Shown in pieces: positions 6,121 through 10,401 of a stretch of DNA of 10,401 nucleotides. The notes under the pieces were generated by a model. It saw only the letters and a list, made by a program, of their open reading frames with translations. It did not search any database and had not been told where the DNA came from. The stretch lies in the NCBI GenBank assembly GCA_036503065.1, contig DASXXM010000563.1, positions 1 to 10,401 of the forward strand, read 5' to 3'. Source of the stretch: DATEPR01 sp036503065. GTDB lineage: Bacteria > Actinomycetota > Actinomycetes > Mycobacteriales > Pseudonocardiaceae. The translations under genes were made by a program, and so were the position numbers. Position 1 is the stretch's first letter, and each line of letters starts with the position of its first letter.

Positions 6121-7118
6121 CTGCACCGCCACACGGTGGGCACGCTGTTGATGTCCCCACCGAACGTGCCGTCGTCGCTGACCGCGCCGAGGGCGACGTA
6201 GTTGCTGGTAGAGCCGAACGAATACTCAAGGACGCCGTTGCGCCACACGCCGTTGGTGGCACCGGAGCCGGTGAGCGTGCCGACGACCAGGTCATTCCGG
6301 TTGATCAACATGCCCTCCTGGAGACTGGGCAGCGAGTGGACGGTCTGGTTGCTCTCCCACACCGTGCCGATCAGTTGGATGGACTTGGTCACCACATCGC
6401 CGGCGACCCGGCCGTTCGCGATCGCGTCGCCATTGGTGGTCTGGCCGCTGGAGAGCGGCGGCAGCGCGATGAGCACGCCGTTGCGGAGAAGGTGCGGCAC
6501 CGGGCCGCCGGTCCTGGGATCCGGGGTTCCCACCAGCAGGGTGCCGTCGTCATCCAGATCGATCATGGTGGTGTCGAACGGAAGGCCGGCCACCTGGACC
6601 GGGGTCGCCTGGTTCGCAGGCCAACGCACCACGACACTGCCCGTGATCCCGCTGCTGTTCACCATTTCGGTGGTGCCGTACACATCGCCCGCGTCGTTGA
6701 TCGACCTGACGTCCGGTCGCGTGCCGCCCGGCAGCGGGGCGAGTTGCTGCCACTGCCCGCCGCTGATCCGGTACGCGGTCATCGTCTGGGCCTCACCGCC
6801 GTCGAGCACGTTGACCGCGAGGGCGCCGGTGCGGTTCTCGTCGGCCACGCCGACGTTGGCCGACGACGAGCCGATCTCACCGTAGTCGGTGATCGTCCCG
6901 TTCTTCCACGCGATGACGTGGTTCCCCACGAAGCTGAAGTATGCGGTGCCGGCCCACCCACCGCCGTTGTCGGTGGCGTCGATGTCCGAACTGGCGCCTG
7001 CCGGCCCGTTCAGCGTGCTGGAACTCCATGTGCACGTCGCGGCCGTGGCCGTGGCCGGCATCGTCAGCGTGGTTCCAACGGCAAGCGCGAGCACGGCAAG
7101 CGAACCGATGATCTTCAT
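6117..7118 (-). CDS. Secreted seven-repeat protein, predicted beta-propeller (HAF-like repeats)
   Basis: This 333-residue exported protein has a signal peptide at residues 1-27 (MKIIGSLAVLALAVGT, then ATATAA). The mature part is built of about seven units of 38-50 residues. Each has a strand with an aromatic or large residue followed by N-G or similar (W31, W71, Y116, W166, L211, W254, W292) and later a turn of the form N/D-D-x-G-x-x-x-G (NDAGDVYGT 141-149, DDDGTLLVGT 189-198, IANGRVAGD 233-241, SDDGTFGGD 314-322). This resembles extracellular HAF-type repeats and predicts a seven-bladed beta-propeller. The only two cysteines after the signal, Cys29 and Cys332, sit at the two ends next to W31 and W330, so a disulfide could clasp the ring shut. 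The start is fixed by GGGAGGG six bases upstream and by the signal peptide. A binding or scaffolding role outside the cell is inferred; no catalytic residues are evident. Confidence 0.85.
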   Translation of the reverse strand: MKIIGSLAVLALAVGTTLTMPATATAATCTWSSSTLNGPAGASSDIDATDNGGGWAGTAYFSFVGNHVIAWKNGTITDYGEIGSSSANVGVADENRTGALAVNVLDGGEAQTMTAYRISGGQWQQLAPLPGGTRPDVRSINDAGDVYGTTEMVNSSGITGSVVVRWPANQATPVQVAGLPFDTTMIDLDDDGTLLVGTPDPRTGGPVPHLLRNGVLIALPPLSSGQTTNGDAIANGRVAGDVVTKSIQLIGTVWESNQTVHSLPSLQEGMLINRNDLVVGTLTGSGATNGVWRNGVLEYSFGSTSNYVALGAVSDDGTFGGDINSVPTVWRCS

Positions 7119-7124
7119 CGACGT

Positions 7125-7162
7125 CCCTCCCAGACGGCACAACCCCGGACAACCGCATGGTA
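7125..7162 (-). promoter_or_regulatory. Ribosome site and candidate -10 of the propeller gene
   Basis: On the minus strand GGGAGGG (7131 to 7125) lies 6 bases before the ATG at 7118. Upstream, TACCAT (7162 to 7157) could be a -10 box giving a UTR of about 30 bases; the -35 is weak. The separate promoter suggests the propeller gene is not simply read through from the TetR gene. Confidence 0.5.
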
Positions 7163-7207
7163 ACCGGCATCCACGCCAGGATGTTCTCGTTCCGTGCCGA
7201 ATATCCC

Positions 7208-7228
7208 GAAGCGCCGGCTTGCGGCTTC
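7208..7228 (-). terminator. Weak hairpin after the TetR gene
   Basis: Just past the TetR stop (7236), GAAG and CCG can pair with CGGCTTC around a GCTTG loop, with a 2-base bulge, giving a stem of about 7 bp. There is no T-run, so it is at best a weak or Rho-assisted terminator. Confidence 0.2.
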
Positions 7229-7235
7229 CCACACG

Positions 7236-7811
7236 TCACTGACGCGCTGTCATCGGGGCCTGGTGCAGCGCTACCAGCAGGCGCCAGACCTGGGCGGCGG
7301 CCCATTCCGGCGTGCCGTCGATCAACCCGTGCAGCCAGTCTGCCAGCACCCCCCGGAAGGCTCCGGCCACGGCGGAGGCGACCAATTCCGGCGCGGGGGC
7401 GCCGATCAGCGCGCGCTCGGCGCGGCTGCGTTCGCGCAGTTCCCGGTGCAGCAGTTCCCCGAGCGGGCCGCCGCCCCCCGGACGCAGCAGCACGCGGTAG
7501 AGGGGGGCACGCGGGGTGATGTCGGCGAAGAACGCCGTCAGCGCGGGCGGCGGAGTGGCGGGATCGGGCACACCGCGCCAGGCGTGCAGGGCGTCCACCA
7601 CTTCCCGCACCACCGCGGCGCAGGCGTCGACGGCCAGCGCCTGGATGTCCGGGTAGTGCAGGTAGAACGTCGCCCGGCCGAGACTGGCCCGGCGCGCCAG
7701 CGCGGTGACGCTGATCTCTTCGAGAGGACGCACCGCGCATTCCGCCAGCAACGCCTGCCGCAGCTTTGCCCGGGTCCGGGCCGCCCGGGGGTCGCCGGAC
7801 GAGGTGGTCAT
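7236..7811 (-). CDS. TetR/AcrR-family transcriptional regulator
   Basis: The product is a 191-residue repressor-type regulator. The N-terminal DNA-binding domain shows ARTRAKLRQALLAECA (helix 1) and the helix-turn-helix ISVTALARRASLGRATFYLHYPD (about 33-55), the classic TetR recognition region. The remainder is an all-helical ligand-binding/dimer domain with no family I can name. Its ATG overlaps the TGA of the DUF1304 gene (ATGA at 7808-7811), so the two are cotranscribed and probably translationally coupled. The obvious target is the dyad at 8198-8234 upstream of that gene, which would make this an autoregulated membrane-protein/repressor unit released by an unknown small molecule. The C-terminus ends ALHQAPMTARQ. 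Confidence 0.92.
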   Translation of the reverse strand: MTTSSGDPRAARTRAKLRQALLAECAVRPLEEISVTALARRASLGRATFYLHYPDIQALAVDACAAVVREVVDALHAWRGVPDPATPPPALTAFFADITPRAPLYRVLLRPGGGGPLGELLHRELRERSRAERALIGAPAPELVASAVAGAFRGVLADWLHGLIDGTPEWAAAQVWRLLVALHQAPMTARQ

Positions 7812-8170
7812 CCCGCGACCAGGACCGCTGCCAGCGCGATCGCCCCCGGCAGCGCCTGAGCGACCAGGATTCGCCGGTTGGCGGTGGCACCGCCGTAGAG
7901 GCCGGCGACGACCACGCAGCAGAGGAAGAAGATCTGGGCCCTGTCGCCCGTCGGGTCGGCGGCGATCAATCCCCAAATCAGCCCTGCGGCCAGGAAACCG
8001 TTGTACAGGCCCTGGTTCGCCGCCAGCGGCGCGGTCGCACGGGCCATGTCCGCGTCGAAGCCGGACAGGCCGCGGCCCGGCTTGCGCTGCCACAGGAACA
8101 TCTCCAGCACCATGATGTACACGTGGAGCACGGCCACCAGGCCAACAAGCACCTTCGCGATGATCTCCAT
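7808..8170 (-). CDS. DUF1304 family four-helix membrane protein
   Basis: This 120-residue integral membrane protein has four predicted spans: about 3-26, 53-71, 79-97 and 101-119. Family hallmarks I recognise are HVYIMVLEMFLW (16-27) with a buried His16 and Glu23, the LAANQGLYNGFLAAGL box (49-64), and VVAGLYGGAT followed by RRIL. DUF1304 proteins are widespread, about 120 residues long and of unknown function. The gene is first in a two-gene unit with TetR (4-base overlap). A transport or stress-related membrane role controlled by a ligand is therefore plausible but is inference. ATG 8170 is preferred; an in-frame TTG at 8176 is also within range of the GGAAGGGTGAG ribosome site upstream (minus strand). 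The polar His/Glu in the first helix are the residues to watch for function. Confidence 0.9.
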   Translation of the reverse strand: MEIIAKVLVGLVAVLHVYIMVLEMFLWQRKPGRGLSGFDADMARATAPLAANQGLYNGFLAAGLIWGLIAADPTGDRAQIFFLCCVVVAGLYGGATANRRILVAQALPGAIALAAVLVAG

Positions 8171-8197
8171 GATCAATACTCACCCTTCCAGCCAGTC

Positions 8198-8234
8198 CTG
8201 AACAGTTGTCCAGATATCATAGTCAACTGTCCAG
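8198..8234. promoter_or_regulatory. Large dyad, candidate TetR operator for the DUF1304-tetR unit
   Basis: CTGaACAGTTG (8198-8208) and CAACTGTcCAG (8224-8234) form 11-bp inverted arms with a single mismatch around a 15-bp centre. Overlapping these is a direct repeat of TGTCCAGA (8207-8214 and 8228-8235) with a 21-bp period, about two helical turns. On the minus strand a TATGAT hexamer (8221 to 8216) lies in the centre and could be the -10 of the unit. A dimer pair bound here would block the promoter. The site lies 28-64 bp upstream of the ATG at 8170. Confidence 0.6.
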
Positions 8235-8252
8235 AAAATTGGCGAGATGGGC

Positions 8253-8948
8253 TCACCGGGTGGTCGGCCGTCGGGCGACGAATACGTATTCGCGACTGTC
8301 CTCGGTGAATGGTTCGTGGGCGAACCCGCCGTACAGTGCCTCCAGTTCGAGACCCGCGACGTCGAGAAGCCCAAGCCATTCGTTCTTCGTCGCCCACCAC
8401 AGGGAACTCGTTGCTCCGTCGTCGCGGACGATGTCGATCCGATTGTCACCGGTCGCGTACCGCATCGTGTGCGGTTCCGGCTCGTGCTGGGGCTTGCCGT
8501 CCAGACGAGCGGCAATGCGATGGTCGAAGGCGAAGGCATTCCAGGCAAACCGTCCACCCGGCAGGAGCGAAGCCGCGATCCGCTCGAAGGTCCGCCGACG
8601 GTCGGTCCAGGTGGGCAGGTGCAGCAGGGCACGGTACGGGCAGTAGATCAACGCGACCGGCTGGTCCAGGTGCAGGCTGCGCATGTCGACCTCGCGCAGG
8701 TCAAGCTCCACGCCCGCCTCGGCGGCGCGAACACGGGCCTGCGCCAGCATCGCCGGGGACGAGTCCAGGCCGATCACCGACTGCCCGGTCGCGCGCGCGA
8801 TCGGGATCGCAACACGCCCATTCCCGATCGCCAACTCGACCAGTGGCCCGTCGGCCGCCCGCGCGAGTTCGGTGTAGAACGCGATGTCCGCCGTCATGTC
8901 GGCCGACCATTCGTCATAACGCTCAGCTAACGCCTCATCCCAGCTCAT
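8253..8948 (-). CDS. Class I SAM-dependent methyltransferase
   Basis: This 231-residue Rossmann-fold methyltransferase transfers a methyl group from S-adenosylmethionine to an unknown acceptor. Visible motifs are the motif I glycine loop VELAIGNGR (37-45), the ribose-binding acid Asp62 in GLDSSPAML, Asp88 in REVDMRSL near the adenine, and the post-motif strand ALIYCPYRALLHL. A typical small-molecule-type C-terminal sheet ends with SREYVFVARRP. In motif I, AIGNGR replaces the more usual GCGTGR, a tolerated variant. The ATG at 8948 begins SWDEALAERYDEW, a common start for this family; the in-frame GTG at 8969 adds seven residues. No strong Shine-Dalgarno site is seen. The gene lies 82 bp upstream of the DUF1304 gene in the same orientation, but the dyad and promoter between them suggest separate control. 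Confidence 0.88.
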   Translation of the reverse strand: MSWDEALAERYDEWSADMTADIAFYTELARAADGPLVELAIGNGRVAIPIARATGQSVIGLDSSPAMLAQARVRAAEAGVELDLREVDMRSLHLDQPVALIYCPYRALLHLPTWTDRRRTFERIAASLLPGGRFAWNAFAFDHRIAARLDGKPQHEPEPHTMRYATGDNRIDIVRDDGATSSLWWATKNEWLGLLDVAGLELEALYGGFAHEPFTEDSREYVFVARRPTTR

Positions 8949-9028
8949 GACCCGAGGCTGCCACCCCACAACCGGACAACGCCAACCAATTCCCGCTGCC
9001 GGCTCGATGGGCCGCGATACGGCCGGCT

Positions 9029-9733
9029 TCAGCCGATTTCGCCGGACTCGGCCAGGCGCAAAGATTCCTCGATGGCCGAGACCCGTGACGCGCGCAGTCC
9101 GACCACGCGCGCCTGATCGAGCGCCTCCCGGATGAGCCTTACCGCCTCGTCCTGGTGGCCCGCCGCCAGCATCGCCCAGCCCAGGGCCTGCGAACCCGAT
9201 GGCAGCCAGCGCTTGTCCTCGTGCTGGTGCCGCAGTTCCAGGGACGTGCTCAGATGCTGAGCCGCCTTGTCCGGCCGCGGATCAGCAATCATGTAGTAGA
9301 AGCCGACGTGCCGATGGATCTCGGAGCGAGTGATCACATCAGCGTGCTCGGCGAGCGCGAGTGCCTCCCGGAAGTGCGGCATGGCGGCCGCCCAATCCTG
9401 GCGCAGCACCTGGTGCACCAGCCCCACGCCGAACAACGCGGCGGCCACGCCACCGAGATCCGCCAGGTCCCGCCGAATGTCCAGTGCTCGCTGGAACAAC
9501 GCGAGTTCCTCGTCCACGCGGGAGGTGTCCCGATCGTGATCCAGAGCTTGGAAGTGCAGCAGCCAACCAAGCCGGTCCGCGACCGCGGCCTCGGTCGCGC
9601 GGTCGTGGACCACGTCCCGGGCCTGGTTCAGCCTTGCGTGCGCGATCGTGTAGTCGCCCGTGCGGAAAGCTGCTTCCAGCAGCGCTTCCGCGCCTTCGGC
9701 CAGTAGGTCGCCTGCCTGTTCCCCGGTGTGCAT
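9029..9733 (-). CDS. Tetratricopeptide-repeat (TPR) protein
   Basis: This 234-residue all-helical protein, starting MHTGEQAGDLLAEGAEALLE, is made of helix-turn-helix repeats of about 35-40 residues with the TPR pattern. Examples are ALFGVGLVHQVLRQDWAAAM followed by PHFREALALAEH, then RHVGFYYMIADPRPDKAAQH, then QALGWAMLAAGHQDEAVRLI. There is no DNA-binding, enzymatic or signal region, so it is probably a protein-protein interaction module like the C-terminal TPR part of larger actinobacterial regulators, here standing alone. The ATG at 9733 is preferred over one at 9775 because of a leaderless-type promoter immediately upstream. It sits 96 bp downstream of a TetR gene in the same orientation. 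The family call is good; the role is not inferable. Confidence 0.8.
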   Translation of the reverse strand: MHTGEQAGDLLAEGAEALLEAAFRTGDYTIAHARLNQARDVVHDRATEAAVADRLGWLLHFQALDHDRDTSRVDEELALFQRALDIRRDLADLGGVAAALFGVGLVHQVLRQDWAAAMPHFREALALAEHADVITRSEIHRHVGFYYMIADPRPDKAAQHLSTSLELRHQHEDKRWLPSGSQALGWAMLAAGHQDEAVRLIREALDQARVVGLRASRVSAIEESLRLAESGEIG

Positions 9734-9741
9734 CGCCGTAC

Positions 9742-9772
9742 AGTTTGGTGCCGTCCGTTCTGTTTGGCAAAC
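9742..9772 (-). promoter_or_regulatory. Candidate leaderless promoter with palindrome for the TPR gene
   Basis: On the minus strand TTGCCA (9770 to 9765), a 17-bp spacer and CAAACT (9747 to 9742) end 8 bases before the ATG at 9733, the spacing expected for a leaderless mRNA. The perfect palindrome GTTTG-G-CAAAC (9762-9772) covers the -35, and GTTTGG recurs at 9743-9748. It could be an operator for the neighbouring TetR protein. The -10 match is poor. Confidence 0.35.
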
Positions 9773-9829
9773 CATTTCCGTCGGGTCACAGTCCGGCGTC
9801 GCGCTGCGCCGAACAGGACTTACCGCTGG

Positions 9830-10401
9830 CTACGTGGTTTCGACCGTCGTGATGTCGTGGCCCAGTCCTCGTAGGACGAATCGGGGGAGTTGGTCGCCGA
9901 TGGCGTGGCGGCGGCGTGCGCCTGCGTTGTGAGTGTCCAGACCGAACAGCAGCCGGATGATGAACTCGGCGTGCAGGGCCGGGTCGATGATCGCGTCGAA
10001 CGTGCTGTCCGCGACTCCGCGCTCGAGGATGTCGCGCACGAGCTCGCGGAGCCGGTCGAGTGGTTCGTGCAAGGTCGCGATGACATCCGGCGACAACCGG
10101 CCCACCGGGTCGGTGTGGTTGCCGGTGCGTGGCCGGCGGGCCAGCCAGCCCAGCAGGGTGCGCAGCGTCCGGTCCAGTTGCTCGGCGGGATCGGTGACCG
10201 GGTCGAGGTCGTGTCGCAGTCGCGTGGTCAGGGCGCTCACCTGGTCGGCGACGACGGCGGCCAGGACCGATTCCAGATCGGGAAAGTAGTTGTACAACGT
10301 CGCGCGGGCGATCCCGGCCCGTCGCGCCAACAGTGACATGGACACGCCGGGCAGGCCGTGCTCCGCGATCAGCGCCAGCGCGGTGGCCGCGATGTGCTGG
10401 C
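9830..10401 (-). CDS. TetR-family transcriptional regulator, N-terminus outside window
   Basis: The frame is open to the right edge, giving 189 visible residues. It begins QHIAATALALIAEHGLPGVS and continues with the helix-turn-helix SMSLLARRAGIARATLYNYF followed by PDLESVL, the standard TetR DNA-binding signature. Probably only about 10-25 N-terminal residues are missing. The internal GTG at 10345 is not the real start, because the family's first helix lies upstream of it. The C-terminal ligand domain contains DPAEQLDRTLRTLLGWLARR and PALHAEFIIRLLFGLDTHN, resembling TetR proteins with a C-terminal dimer bundle. The stop (TAG) is at 9830-9832. Its target may be the TPR gene just downstream or a gene beyond the edge. 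Confidence 0.9.
   Translation of the reverse strand, partial: QHIAATALALIAEHGLPGVSMSLLARRAGIARATLYNYFPDLESVLAAVVADQVSALTTRLRHDLDPVTDPAEQLDRTLRTLLGWLARRPRTGNHTDPVGRLSPDVIATLHEPLDRLRELVRDILERGVADSTFDAIIDPALHAEFIIRLLFGLDTHNAGARRRHAIGDQLPRFVLRGLGHDITTVETT

Noticed and set aside
5083..6132. 349-codon open frame on the minus strand opposite the P450 end and the gene at 5503
   Set aside because: It has shadow composition and overlaps two plus-strand frames with better codon bias; no domain is visible.
7236..8948. Methyltransferase, DUF1304 and TetR as one resistance operon
   Set aside because: An 82-bp gap holding a promoter-like hexamer and a large dyad separates the methyltransferase from the other two, so only DUF1304-TetR is supported as a unit.

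Overview
The window is high-GC DNA with a strong G/C bias at third codon positions. It has several starts that look leaderless, two TetR-type regulators, secreted proteins with Sec signal peptides and an actinobacterial-type HelD at the left edge. Together these point to a soil actinomycete. A Pseudonocardiales-like genome is my guess, which the sequence does not prove. No tRNA, rRNA, CRISPR array, transposase, integrase or phage gene was seen. The window looks like ordinary chromosomal accessory sequence made of short transcription units, not one dedicated island.

Left part (1-3726). The 5' end of a HelD/HelR-type RNA polymerase-recycling ATPase gene runs leftwards off the window. A 312-bp intergenic region separates it from a divergent gene for a secreted Xaa-Pro dipeptidyl-peptidase/CocE-like hydrolase (714-2576). 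That gene converges, with a 13-bp gap, on a gene for a small exported four-cysteine protein on the minus strand (2590-2931). A HAD phosphatase gene diverges from the small-protein gene; it is broken by an apparent one-base deletion near 3540.

Middle (3727-7118). A 249-bp leader rich in inverted repeats precedes a stand-alone cytochrome P450 (3976-5196) with a perfect GGAGGT site. After it come a 56-codon orphan gene and a 205-aa protein with faint DUF416-like features. That protein's gene converges on one for a secreted seven-repeat protein, probably a beta-propeller. The two convergent stop codons share the palindrome CTAG (6117-6120).

Right part (7236-10401), all on the minus strand. In transcription order this holds a TetR regulator (N-terminus outside the window), a TPR protein, a class I SAM-dependent methyltransferase, and a DUF1304 four-helix membrane protein whose stop overlaps the start of a second TetR gene (ATGA). 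The DUF1304-TetR pair lies behind a large dyad (8198-8234) that is a good candidate autoregulatory operator. This is the clearest functional module in the window: a small membrane protein and the repressor that probably controls it.

I did not find convincing evidence for a wholly new multi-gene system. The most worthwhile leads are the DUF1304/TetR module with its operator, the secreted propeller with a predicted terminus-to-terminus disulfide, the dyad-rich P450 leader, and two places where a single missing base in a homopolymer would explain a broken gene.
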